NCBI GenBank assembly: GCA_963821235.1
Contig: CAWGCS010000001.1
Location: forward strand, 682,001-746,000
Direction of reading: 5' to 3'
DNA: 64,000 nt
Source of the DNA: CTSoil-043 sp963821235
GTDB taxonomy: Bacteria > Chloroflexota > Limnocylindria > Limnocylindrales > CSP1-4
Position numbers and translations under genes: made by a program. Shown one piece after another: positions 40,821 through 48,148 of this stretch. Positions within the stretch are counted from its first letter, which is position 1. Each line of letters opens with the position of its first letter. The notes under the pieces were generated by a model. That model ran no database searches and was not told the DNA's origin. It was given only the letters and a program-made list of their open reading frames with translations.

Positions 40821-42064
40821 TTCGCGGCGACCTTCTCCGGCGCCTTGGCCAGCGTGCGGAGCTTGCGGACGACCGGCTTCTCGGTCCCGACGAGGGTCTC
40901 GTTGTCGTCGCCCCGGATGAAGGCCTCGACCCGGTTGAAGGCGATGTCGTCGTGGACCTGCTGCGGCGGGCTCTTCATGAAGTAGCTCGAGGGGGCGACG
41001 AGCGTCCCCTTGAGGCCCCGGTCGAGACCGAGCTTGAGGCAGCGGATGGCGTCGGTGATGACGCCGGCGCTGTTGGGGCTGTCCCAGACCTCGAGCTTGA
41101 GCTCCGCGTTGAGGGGCACGTCGCCGTAGGTCGTGCCCTCCATCCGGATGTAGCACCACTTGCGGTCCTTGAGCCACGGCACGTGGTCGGAGGGCCCCAC
41201 GTGGATGTCGTCGGTGTCGAGCTCGTAGTCGAGCATCGAGGTGACGGCATTCGTCTTGCTTATCTTCTTGCTCTCGAGGCGCTCGCGCTCGAGCATGTTC
41301 AGGAAGTCGGTGTTGCCGCCGAAGTTGAGCTGGTAGGTCCGGTCCAGGCGGACGCCGCGGTCCATGAAGAGGCGGGTCAGGACGCGGTGGCTGATCGTCG
41401 CCCCGACCTGGCTCTTGATGTCGTCGCCGATGACGGGGAGGCCCTCCTCGGCGAAGCGGCGCTGCCAGTACGGCTCGCGGCCGATGAAGACGGGAATGGC
41501 GTTGACGAAGCCGACACCCGCCCGGAGGGCCTGCTCGACGTACCACTTGGTGGCCTCCTCGCTCCCCACCGGGAGGTAGGAGACCATCACGTCGACCTCG
41601 CGCTCCTTGAGGATGCCGACGATGTCGGCCGTCGGGCCGGGGGCCTTCTCGATGATCTGGCTGAGGTACTTGCCCAGGCCGTCGTGGACCATGCCGCGCT
41701 CGACGGGCACGCCCAGGTGGGGGACCTGCTGGAACACGTAGGTGTTGTTGGGCCGCGTGTAGATCGCCTCGGAGAGGTCCTTGCCGACCTTGTTCTTGTC
41801 GATGTCGAAGGCCGCCACGAACTCGATGTCGCGGACGTGGTAGCCGCCCAGGCTCACGTGCATGAGCCCCGGAACGAAGTCGGCCTCCTTGGCGTTCTCG
41901 TAGTAGTAGCGCCCCTGGACCAGGCTGCTGGCGCAGTTGCCGACGCCGACGATGGCGACCCGGATCTTGCCGTCCTTGCGCCTCGCGCCGGCCCAGGCCC
42001 CGCCCGTGCCGTTCGCCCCGCTGCCGTTGCTGCTCACGCCGCTGCTCCCGTTCTTCTTGGCCAT
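40817..42064 (-). CDS. ino1: myo-inositol-1-phosphate synthase
   Basis: The product has 415 residues. After a 30-residue Gly/Ser/Asn-rich leader comes the NAD-binding AIVGVGNCASSLVQGRYYY. Conserved INO1 segments follow: FDIDKNKVGKDLSEAIY, VVDVMVSYLPVGSEEA-like DVMVSYLPVGSEEATKWY, GDDIKSQVGATISHRVL, YQLNFGGNTDFLNMLERERL and ECWDSPNSAG-like KLEVWDSPNSAGVITDAIR. The enzyme converts glucose-6-phosphate to inositol-1-phosphate by NAD-dependent oxidation, aldol cyclisation and reduction. It supplies the headgroup for the PI-phosphate synthase encoded upstream. The short archaeal/actinobacterial form is present; the leader is atypical. Confidence 0.95.
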   Translation of the reverse strand: MAKKNGSSGVSSNGSGANGTGGAWAGARRKDGKIRVAIVGVGNCASSLVQGRYYYENAKEADFVPGLMHVSLGGYHVRDIEFVAAFDIDKNKVGKDLSEAIYTRPNNTYVFQQVPHLGVPVERGMVHDGLGKYLSQIIEKAPGPTADIVGILKEREVDVMVSYLPVGSEEATKWYVEQALRAGVGFVNAIPVFIGREPYWQRRFAEEGLPVIGDDIKSQVGATISHRVLTRLFMDRGVRLDRTYQLNFGGNTDFLNMLERERLESKKISKTNAVTSMLDYELDTDDIHVGPSDHVPWLKDRKWCYIRMEGTTYGDVPLNAELKLEVWDSPNSAGVITDAIRCLKLGLDRGLKGTLVAPSSYFMKSPPQQVHDDIAFNRVEAFIRGDDNETLVGTEKPVVRKLRTLAKAPEKVAAK

Positions 42065-42120
42065 GGTCTCGCTCGTCCTGCCTCCCGCTGGATGGATGAG
42101 GGGTGGTGAGGGTTCGATGA

Positions 42121-42819
42121 TCAGCTCGTCCGGTCGACCGCCTCCGTCGGGGCCTCGTGGCGGGCCTGGCTTCGGGTGTGGAGGATCCGCTGGATGACGG
42201 TGATCGTGCCGAGGACGGCGATGAGGCCGAGGGCGGCCTCGAGCGCGAGCGCCGAGGGCGGGTAGGCCGCGGCGCCCGGCGCGTCAGCGTCCGCCGGGAG
42301 CCCGGGCAGGAGCCCGGCCACCACGAGGCCCAGGGTGAGGATCGCGATCCGCACCTCGCGCGGCGCGAGCCCGACGGCGGCCATCCCGGTGCCCGGCGAG
42401 AAGCCGAGGCCCTCTGCCTTGGCCCTCGTGTAGCTGACCATGAACGCCGCGGCCATCGCGGCGGCGGCGAGGACGACCGGCCGCCAGAGGCCGAGGTCGA
42501 GGGTGCCCCACACGAGGCCGACGTAGACGAGCGCCTCGCCCCAGCGGTCGAAGACGGAGTCCATGAACGCCCCGAGACGGCTGACCCGGCCCGTTGCGCG
42601 GGCCAGCGTGCCATCGAACATGTCGAAGACGGCTCCGACGAAGACGACGATCCCGCCGGCCAGCCAGATCCCGCCGGCCAGCAGGGCGGCGCCCGCGGCG
42701 GTGATCGCGAAGCCGACCAGGGTCAGCCCGTCGGGCGTGAGGCCCAGCCGGCCGAGCAGGAGGGCGAGCGGCTCGCCGAGCTTCTTGACCCGGCCACGGG
42801 TCGCGTTGGAGATGGCCAT
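42121..42819 (-). CDS. pgsA: CDP-alcohol phosphatidyltransferase, probable phosphatidylinositol-phosphate synthase
   Basis: The product has 232 residues with about six TM helices. The full CDP-alcohol motif D-x2-DG-x2-AR-x8-G-x3-D-x3-D is present across FDMFDGTLARATGRVSRL and GAFMDSVFDRWGE (about residues 66-95). Further TM segments and the cytoplasmic SYTRAKAEGLGF motif match actinobacterial PgsA1-type phosphatidylinositol-phosphate synthases. These join CDP-diacylglycerol and inositol-1-phosphate. Adjacent ino1 and pimA-like genes support this over phosphatidylglycerol-phosphate synthase. It lies 3 nt downstream of the ArsR gene. Confidence 0.8.
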   Translation of the reverse strand: MAISNATRGRVKKLGEPLALLLGRLGLTPDGLTLVGFAITAAGAALLAGGIWLAGGIVVFVGAVFDMFDGTLARATGRVSRLGAFMDSVFDRWGEALVYVGLVWGTLDLGLWRPVVLAAAAMAAAFMVSYTRAKAEGLGFSPGTGMAAVGLAPREVRIAILTLGLVVAGLLPGLPADADAPGAAAYPPSALALEAALGLIAVLGTITVIQRILHTRSQARHEAPTEAVDRTS

Positions 42820-42822
42820 CGC

Positions 42823-43155
42823 TCAGCTCATCCCCAGGATCGCCCGCTCGCGGGCCGCGACCTCCCCGAAGGCCTCTGGCCGGAGCGAGCAGATGGTCTC
42901 GCGACCGGCCCGCCGGGAGACGACGAGGCCCGCCTCGCGGAGGCGGCGGAGGTGGTGGCTGACGAGCGGCTGGCTCAGCCCGACGTGGTCGATCAGCTGG
43001 CCGACGCTGGCCGGGCCGCCCGCCAGGCGGCGCACGATGCGCAGGCGGTTCACGTCCGCGAGGGCCTTGTGGAAGGTCCGGATCTCGCGGAGGTCATCCG
43101 GCTGGTCGACGATCGCGGCGATCGTTGAGCGGATGCGGGCTGGCGACGGGCTCAG
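42823..43155 (-). CDS. ArsR-family transcriptional regulator heading the PI operon
   Basis: A winged helix-turn-helix of the ArsR type is clear: FHKALADVNRLRIVRRLAGG, then VGQLIDHVGLSQPLVSHHLR and REAGLVVSRRAGRETIC. The conserved KALAD helix starts upstream of the first GTG (43053), which cannot be the start. In frame back to TAA at 43230-43232 the only NTG codon before it is CTG 43155, giving 110 residues; that start is uncertain. No metal-binding Cys pair is seen, so the inducer is unknown. It directly precedes pgsA and probably controls the phosphoinositide operon and itself. Confidence 0.75.
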   Translation of the reverse strand: MSPSPARIRSTIAAIVDQPDDLREIRTFHKALADVNRLRIVRRLAGGPASVGQLIDHVGLSQPLVSHHLRRLREAGLVVSRRAGRETICSLRPEAFGEVAARERAILGMS

Positions 43156-43348
43156 GGGATGGCTCCGATCGGGGGCTGCCCGCGGGCTCGACGTGGGGCG
43201 TCGGCCGGGCGATGGCGCAGCAACGCTCGTTTATATAAAGCGGCATTGATCGTAGGCATGCCCGCCGGGCCTGTCAAGTGGGCCGGCGGGCTGCCCATCA
43301 CCGCCAGGGCGAGGCAGCGTGCTCCCCGGGATCGCCCGACGGCGCTCT
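43156..43348 (-). promoter_or_regulatory. control region of the ArsR-PI operon with AT palindrome
   Basis: This 193-bp gap includes a perfect 10-bp palindrome, TTTATATAAA (43230-43239), which stands out in very GC-rich DNA. Read on the minus strand TATATA can serve as a -10 about 75 nt before the regulator start, and the palindrome could be the operator. No good -35 was found. The rest holds nothing recognised. Confidence 0.45.
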
Positions 43349-44122
43349 TCACCGGTCGCTCTTCGGTCGCCTCCGCGATCGGGTCGCGTCCGTAGCAGGC
43401 CTCGAGTCGGCGTCCGGCCGTTCCGCCTCGCGGCCGCGCCGTGCCTGGGCGTCGAGGACCTGCTTGAACTGCTTCGCCAGGCCGGTGCGCATCCCCTTCC
43501 GGGCGGGAGCCTCCGCGTCGCGGTCGCGGCGCCGGGCCCGGGCGGCCTCCGACGGCGGGAGGGCGTCGGCCGCGTCCTCCTCGCTGGCGGCCGGGCCGTC
43601 CTCCTCGTCATCGGGCTCCCCGGCTCGACGAAGCGCCAGGTAGTGGTTCGTGTATGCGGACTCGATGCTCACCTCGCGCACGACGAGCGCAGCGATGGCC
43701 GGCGGGAGGATGGGGACCTCCTCGGCGTCCTCGAGCTCGACCTCGAGCAGGACGAGGTCCGGCGGCTCGGCGAAGACGTCGAGCTCCAGCGTCCAGCGCC
43801 CGGCCCGGATCGCGTAGCGGACCTTGCGGATCACGCGGCGGGCCGGGTCGGCCTCGGCGAGGAGGCGGCGGTACTCCCCGGGCGACAGGTCGACCTCGTG
43901 CTCCTCGCGGACGATCCCCCGCAGCTCACGCTTGCGGGTCAGCACGTGGCGCACCTGACCGCCGGCCTCCAGCCGCCGGATGCGGCGCACCCACCCGTCG
44001 CTCGAGCGCAGGTAGGCCTGCTCGATCCGGGCCGGCTGCGCCCCCAGTGCGGCGAGATCGGCCGCCGCGGGCACGGCCGACAGGAGGTACTTGCGTTCGA
44101 TCTCGAGGCCGCCGCCGCTCAT
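43349..44122 (-). CDS. CYTH-domain protein
   Basis: The product has 257 residues. The N-terminal CYTH domain (about 1-170) opens with the signature ExExK as LEIERKYLLS, then shows WVRRIRRLEAGGQVRHVLTR, GIVREEHEVDL, VRYAIRAGRWTLELDVF and VLLEVELEDAEE, the charged tunnel lining. CYTH enzymes hydrolyse triphosphates (thiamine triphosphate, tripolyphosphate) or make cAMP. The last 85 residues are charged and disordered-looking (RRRDRDAEAPARKG). It is transcribed alone leftward; its start lies just left of the IS110 element. The substrate cannot be told from sequence. Confidence 0.85.
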   Translation of the reverse strand: MSGGGLEIERKYLLSAVPAAADLAALGAQPARIEQAYLRSSDGWVRRIRRLEAGGQVRHVLTRKRELRGIVREEHEVDLSPGEYRRLLAEADPARRVIRKVRYAIRAGRWTLELDVFAEPPDLVLLEVELEDAEEVPILPPAIAALVVREVSIESAYTNHYLALRRAGEPDDEEDGPAASEEDAADALPPSEAARARRRDRDAEAPARKGMRTGLAKQFKQVLDAQARRGREAERPDADSRPATDATRSRRRPKSDR

Positions 44123-44182
44123 CGCACGGCGAGTATGGTGCGATCGCGCCGGCCGTGCCGGGGCCGCCTCGTTCCCGGCTCT

Positions 44183-44365
44183 ACACTCCGGTGAGTGTCA
44201 TCGTCTGTTGCGTCTTCCGGCTTGGCTCCTGCGCTCCTTGCCCACCCGCAAGGTGTGGCTTCCATGCGTTGTGCCGGCCGGGAGACACGACAGACCGGCC
44301 GGCGTGACTTGATAGGAGCGTGGCTGCGCCCCAACTCAGCCGTGTCCGCCGACCGGTCCTCGGTC
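44183..44365 (+). ncRNA. candidate IS110 bridge RNA in the left end
   Basis: Five perfect stem-loops occur in tandem between the CYTH and transposase genes. They are 44183-44198 (6 bp, 4-nt loop), 44237-44252 (5 bp), 44273-44303 (9 bp GCCGGCCGG/CCGGCCGGC, 13-nt loop), 44322-44341 (5 bp, 10-nt loop) and 44351-44365 (5 bp). A TACACT -10-like site is at 44182-44187. IS110 recombinases of the IS621 type use an RNA encoded in this position, with target- and donor-binding loops. Exact ends and loop pairing are not determined here. Confidence 0.45.
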
Positions 44366-44386
44366 ACCTCACACGAGGAGGAGACG

Positions 44387-45430
44387 GTGGACATGGTGAT
44401 CCTCGGTGCCGACCTGCACAAGCGCTGGCACACGGTCGTGGCCGTCAGCGAGACCGGCCGCAAGCTCGGCGAGCTGACGATCCCGGCAACCCCGGACGGG
44501 CACCTCGAGCTCCGCCGCTGGGCGGCGCGCTTCCCTGGCCGGCGCTGGGCTCTCGAGGACTGCCGGCACCTGAGCCGCCGGCTCGAGGTCGACCTGCTCC
44601 GCTCGGGCGAGGCGGTCGTCCGGGTCCCGCCCAAGCTCATGGCCGGCGTCCGGCGCTCGGTGCGTGAGCCCGGCAAGAGCGACCCGATCGATGCCCTCGC
44701 CGTCGCCCAGGCCGCGCTGCGCGAGCCCGGCCTCCCGGTCGCCACGCTCGACGGCCCCGAGCGCGCGCTCCGGCTGCTCGTCGATCACCGCGAGGACCTC
44801 GTCGCCGAGCGCACCCGGCACATGCAGCGGTTGCGCTGGCACCTGCTCGACCTCGGCATCGCGGAGCCCGGTCCCCGATCGCTCGACCGGGCGGTCGTCC
44901 TGGCGGATCTCGAGGGCCGGCTGGCCGGCCGCACCGAGCCTGCCGCGCGCCTGGCCCGCGACCTCCTCGGCCGGGTGCGCGACCTGACGGCGGCGATCCG
45001 GCCGCTCGAGCGCGAGGTCGAGACCTTGGTCGCGGCCCTCGCCCCGACCCTGCTCGCCCTGCCGGGCTGCGGTCCGCTGACCGCGGGCAAGATCGTGGGC
45101 GAGACGGCGGGCATGCGCCGCTTCCGCTCCAAGGAGGCCTTCGCCCGCCACAACGGCAGTGCCCCCGTCCCGGTCTGGTCGGGCAACGTCACCCGGTTCC
45201 GCCTTTCACGGGGCGGCAACCGACAGCTCAACCTCGCCCTTCACCGGATCGCCATCACCCAGATGCGGATCGACGAGCGCGGCCGGGCCTACCTTGAGCA
45301 CCGACGGGCCGTCGGCGACACGAAGACCGAGGCCATCCGGGCGCTGCGGAGGAGGATCAGCGACGAGGTGTTCCGGCGCCTGCGAGCCGACGAGGCAGCC
45401 CGGGTGACGCCCCTGGCCGTCGCGGCTTGA
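44387..45430 (+). CDS. IS110-family transposase (DEDD recombinase)
   Basis: The product has 347 residues from GTG 44387, preceded by GAGGAGGA (44375-44382); ATG 44393 is an alternative. The RuvC-like DEDD domain shows VILGADLHKRWHTVVAV, ALEDCRHLSRRLEV, RVPPKLMAGVRR and GKSDPIDALAVAQAAL. After a helical coil comes the Transposase_20 domain, LPGCGPLTAGKIVGE, with HNGSAPVPVWSGN and LSRGGNRQLNLALHRIAI, containing the conserved Ser. All hallmarks are intact, so it could be active. An upstream in-frame extension to 44195 runs through the structured RNA region and is not likely to be translated. Confidence 0.9.
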   Translation: MDMVILGADLHKRWHTVVAVSETGRKLGELTIPATPDGHLELRRWAARFPGRRWALEDCRHLSRRLEVDLLRSGEAVVRVPPKLMAGVRRSVREPGKSDPIDALAVAQAALREPGLPVATLDGPERALRLLVDHREDLVAERTRHMQRLRWHLLDLGIAEPGPRSLDRAVVLADLEGRLAGRTEPAARLARDLLGRVRDLTAAIRPLEREVETLVAALAPTLLALPGCGPLTAGKIVGETAGMRRFRSKEAFARHNGSAPVPVWSGNVTRFRLSRGGNRQLNLALHRIAITQMRIDERGRAYLEHRRAVGDTKTEAIRALRRRISDEVFRRLRADEAARVTPLAVAA

Positions 45431-45444
45431 CATAGGAGCAACCG

Positions 45445-47127
45445 ATGGACCGCCGGGTCGCGCTCGTCCTCCTCGCCGTCCTGGGCACGGGCGTCTTCCT
45501 GGCCGGCCTGGAGCTGATGATCACCGCGGTCGCCCTGCCGGCGATCGTCATCGACCTGGGCAGCTGGACCGAGCTGCGCCACGCCAGCTGGATCATCAAT
45601 GCCTACCTCCTCGTCTACGTCGGGACGATGCCGCTGGCGGGACGCCTCACCGACCTGTGGGGCGCACGCCGCCTCTTCCTGGGGGCCCTCGTCTTCTTCA
45701 CCCTCGGCTCGCTGCTGGCCGGGATGGCCCAGACGCTGGACCAGCTCATCGCGGCGCGCGCCGTCCAGGCGGTCGGCGGGGGCGCTCTGGTGCCGGTGGC
45801 GACGGCCGCCGCCTCGCACCTCTTCGACGGCCACGACCGACCGCGAGCCCTCGGCGTCATCGGGGCGCTGACGTTCCTGGGGATGGCCGCCGGGCCCTTC
45901 CTCGGGGCGGCCATCCTGGACCTCGTCCGCCCCGAGGCCGCCCTCGCCCGCCTCGGGATCCTCGGGGGGCCGGCCGCCGACCTGCTGGCACCCGGCTGGC
46001 GCTACGTCTTCTACGTGAACGTGCCGATCGGGATCGCCGGCCTGGCCCTCGGCTGGGCGGCGACGGCCGGCTGGGACACCCCCCGGGTGCGCGCCCGCGT
46101 CGACGTCGTCGGGGCAGCCCTCTTCACCGCCGCCCTCGGGTCGATCCTGCTGGGCGTCACGCTCCTCGGCGAGCAGCAGGGCGAGACCGCCGGCTCGGGC
46201 CTGGACCCTGCCGTGATCTCGGCCCTGCTCGTCGCGGCGGGTCTCGCGGCCGGCGCGGTCGCCGTCGTCCGGGGCCTCCGCCGCCCCGAGCCCTTCCTCG
46301 ACCCGCGGCTCTTCGCCAACCGCGTCCTCAGCTCGGCGACCCTCGTGAGCCTGCTGACCGGCTACGGCTTCGCGACGGCGATCGTGGGCTCCGCGGTCTT
46401 CGTCGACCGGGTCCTGTACGGCGGCCCGGACGAGCAGCGGCTGGCGCTCGGCGCGCTGGCGGGCGCGACCGCGGTGGGCGCCCTCGCGTCCGGCTGGCTG
46501 GTCCGCCACTGGTCGCTGCGGGCCGTCACCGCCCTCGGCCTGGCCGCCTCCATCGCCGGCCTCCTCTGGATGGGGACCTGGACCGCGGCGGTGGGCTACG
46601 AGACGATCGCGGCCGCGGGTGGCCTCCTGGGGCTGGGCTTCGGCCTCACCGTCACGCCGCGCTCCACCGCCGCGGTGGAGGCCGTCGGACGGGCCCGCTT
46701 CGGCGTCGCCTCGGCCATGGTGACCGTCGCCCGGATGATCGGCATGGCCATCGGGCTCGCCGTGCTGACCGCCTATGGCTCGACGGCCATCGACCGTTTC
46801 TCCGCCCAGGTCTTCGGGTCGGCCGACGCGTACCGCGAGATCGTCCCGCCGTCGCTCGTCGACCGGCCGCTGCGCGACCCGCTCGTCGTCGACGCGCTGG
46901 AGGTCTGGGCGTCCGGCAAGGCGGCCGAGACGATGGTCAGCCTCTTCCTGGTGGCCGCCGGCGTGACGGCGGCGGCGGTCCCGGCCGGCCTCGCGCTGGG
47001 GTCGCGTCCGCGTATGCTCCGCGGCGAGGCGGACGGCGGCGGCGTGCCGGCCGCAGCGGGAGGAGCCGATGGCGACGGAGCCGGATCCGGTCCCGACGGG
47101 GAGCCCGAGCCCAGCCTCGCCCTCTGA
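45445..47127 (+). CDS. MFS exporter, DHA2/EmrB-like 14-TM family
   Basis: The product has 560 residues with about 14 TM helices. Motif A is GRLTDLWGARRLFLGA, motif C-like region GALTFLGMAAGPFLGAAIL, and the second half repeats around PRSTAAVEAVGRARFGVASA. It is a proton-driven exporter of drugs or hydrophobic compounds. AGGAG at 45434-45438 precedes the ATG. The gene begins 14 nt after the IS110 transposase stop, so the element may have replaced its natural promoter or supply read-through expression. Its 3' end overlaps the corA start by 59 nt. Confidence 0.88.
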   Translation: MDRRVALVLLAVLGTGVFLAGLELMITAVALPAIVIDLGSWTELRHASWIINAYLLVYVGTMPLAGRLTDLWGARRLFLGALVFFTLGSLLAGMAQTLDQLIAARAVQAVGGGALVPVATAAASHLFDGHDRPRALGVIGALTFLGMAAGPFLGAAILDLVRPEAALARLGILGGPAADLLAPGWRYVFYVNVPIGIAGLALGWAATAGWDTPRVRARVDVVGAALFTAALGSILLGVTLLGEQQGETAGSGLDPAVISALLVAAGLAAGAVAVVRGLRRPEPFLDPRLFANRVLSSATLVSLLTGYGFATAIVGSAVFVDRVLYGGPDEQRLALGALAGATAVGALASGWLVRHWSLRAVTALGLAASIAGLLWMGTWTAAVGYETIAAAGGLLGLGFGLTVTPRSTAAVEAVGRARFGVASAMVTVARMIGMAIGLAVLTAYGSTAIDRFSAQVFGSADAYREIVPPSLVDRPLRDPLVVDALEVWASGKAAETMVSLFLVAAGVTAAAVPAGLALGSRPRMLRGEADGGGVPAAAGGADGDGAGSGPDGEPEPSLAL

Positions 47128-48139
47128 GGCTGGGAGCGACGCCGACCCCGACGCGCGGACCCTCCGCGGCGAGGCCGAAGCCTCGCTCCGGATCGAGCAC
47201 TGGCGGGACGGGGAGCACCGCACCGTGGCCGGGCTCGAGGCGCTCCACGAGGCGGTCGGGGAGTCGGGTGCCCGCCACTGGGTCGACCTCGTCGATCCCT
47301 CGCCGGCGCTGGTGGCGGCCGTCGCCGCCGAGCTCGGCCTCCACCCCCTCATCGCCGAGGACATCCTCGAGCGGAACCAGCGCCCCAAGCTGGAGCTGAC
47401 GGACTCCCTCGCTCATCTCGTCGTCTTCGCCGTCGCCTGGGAGCGGGAGCTCCTGGTCGACGAGATCGACATCGTCCTGGGGAGCACCTTCCTCCTCACG
47501 GTCCACACGAAGTACTGGGACTTCCACCGGGCGCAGCACTTCCGGGAGGGCGTGGGCCCGGTCCTCGCCAAGGGCACCGACTACCTCCTGTGGGCGCTCC
47601 TCGACTACATCGTCGACGACTACTACCCGGTCTTCGACCGGATCGAGGACGCCGTCGACGACCTGGAGGACCGGATCGTCAGCCGGCCCGAGCGCGACAC
47701 GCTGGAGCAGCTCTTCGCCCTCAAGCGCCAGCTGGTCGACCTGCGCCACGTCAGCTCCCCCCAGCGCGAGGTCTTCAACCAGCTGACCAACCGGCCGCTG
47801 CCCTTCATCGCCCCGGAGCACGTCGTCTACTTCCGCGACATCTACGACCACGCGGTCCATCTCTCCGACGAGTACGACTCCTTCCGCGAGCTCGTGACGG
47901 CCGCCCTCGACGTCTACCTCTCGACGGTGAACAACAACCTGTCGCTGATCATGAAGCGGCTGACCGGGATCACCGTCATCCTGGCCGGGATCGGGGCCTT
48001 CGCCGGCATCTTCGGGATGAGCGAGGCGGGCGCGGCATTCAGCCAGAGCGAAGCCCCGGGCTTCTGGATCGTCAGCCTGGCGATCACCGGGCTGGCCGTG
48101 CTGATCGCGCTCTTCCTGCGGCGGATCGACTGGATCTGA
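47069..48139 (+). CDS. corA: CorA-family divalent cation channel with GMS instead of GMN
   Basis: The product has 356 residues. GGGAGGAG precedes ATG 47069, which supports the overlap with the MFS gene. The cytoplasmic domain (about 40-290) has HWVDLVDPSPALVAAVAAEL and DDYYPVFDRIEDAVDDLEDR; the stalk helix ends VNNNLSLIMKRLTGITVI. TM1 (about 292-312) ends IFGMSEAG where the family has YGMN; the selectivity Asn is replaced by Ser. TM2 is IVSLAITGLAVLIALFLRR with a basic end. CorA pentamers carry Mg2+, Co2+ or Ni2+; the GMS variant may change selectivity or make it an exporter. Confidence 0.88.
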   Translation: MATEPDPVPTGSPSPASPSEAGSDADPDARTLRGEAEASLRIEHWRDGEHRTVAGLEALHEAVGESGARHWVDLVDPSPALVAAVAAELGLHPLIAEDILERNQRPKLELTDSLAHLVVFAVAWERELLVDEIDIVLGSTFLLTVHTKYWDFHRAQHFREGVGPVLAKGTDYLLWALLDYIVDDYYPVFDRIEDAVDDLEDRIVSRPERDTLEQLFALKRQLVDLRHVSSPQREVFNQLTNRPLPFIAPEHVVYFRDIYDHAVHLSDEYDSFRELVTAALDVYLSTVNNNLSLIMKRLTGITVILAGIGAFAGIFGMSEAGAAFSQSEAPGFWIVSLAITGLAVLIALFLRRIDWI

Positions 48140-48148
48140 GGGCCGGGC

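Larger units (their letters stand above)
44183..45430 (+). mobile_element. IS110-family insertion sequence (boundaries approximate)
   Basis: The element comprises an intact DEDD transposase gene and a 5' non-coding segment of about 200 nt rich in hairpins. IS110 members have no terminal inverted repeats and usually make no target duplication, so ends cannot be fixed by eye. The left end lies between the CYTH start (44122) and the first hairpin (44183); the right end lies near the transposase stop, only 14 nt before the MFS start. A CTTGA(CA)TAGGAGC-like string occurs both at about 44308 and 45427. Confidence 0.65.

Noticed and set aside
44195..44386. N-terminal extension of the IS110 transposase
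   Set aside because: The region consists of hairpins and the family starts at VILGADLHK; a good ribosome-binding site precedes 44387.
44308..45441. CTTGA(CA)TAGGAGC strings as IS110 end repeats
   Set aside because: The upstream copy lies inside the structured region, with a 2-base gap relative to the other; a chance ribosome-binding-site match is as likely, so boundaries were not based on it.
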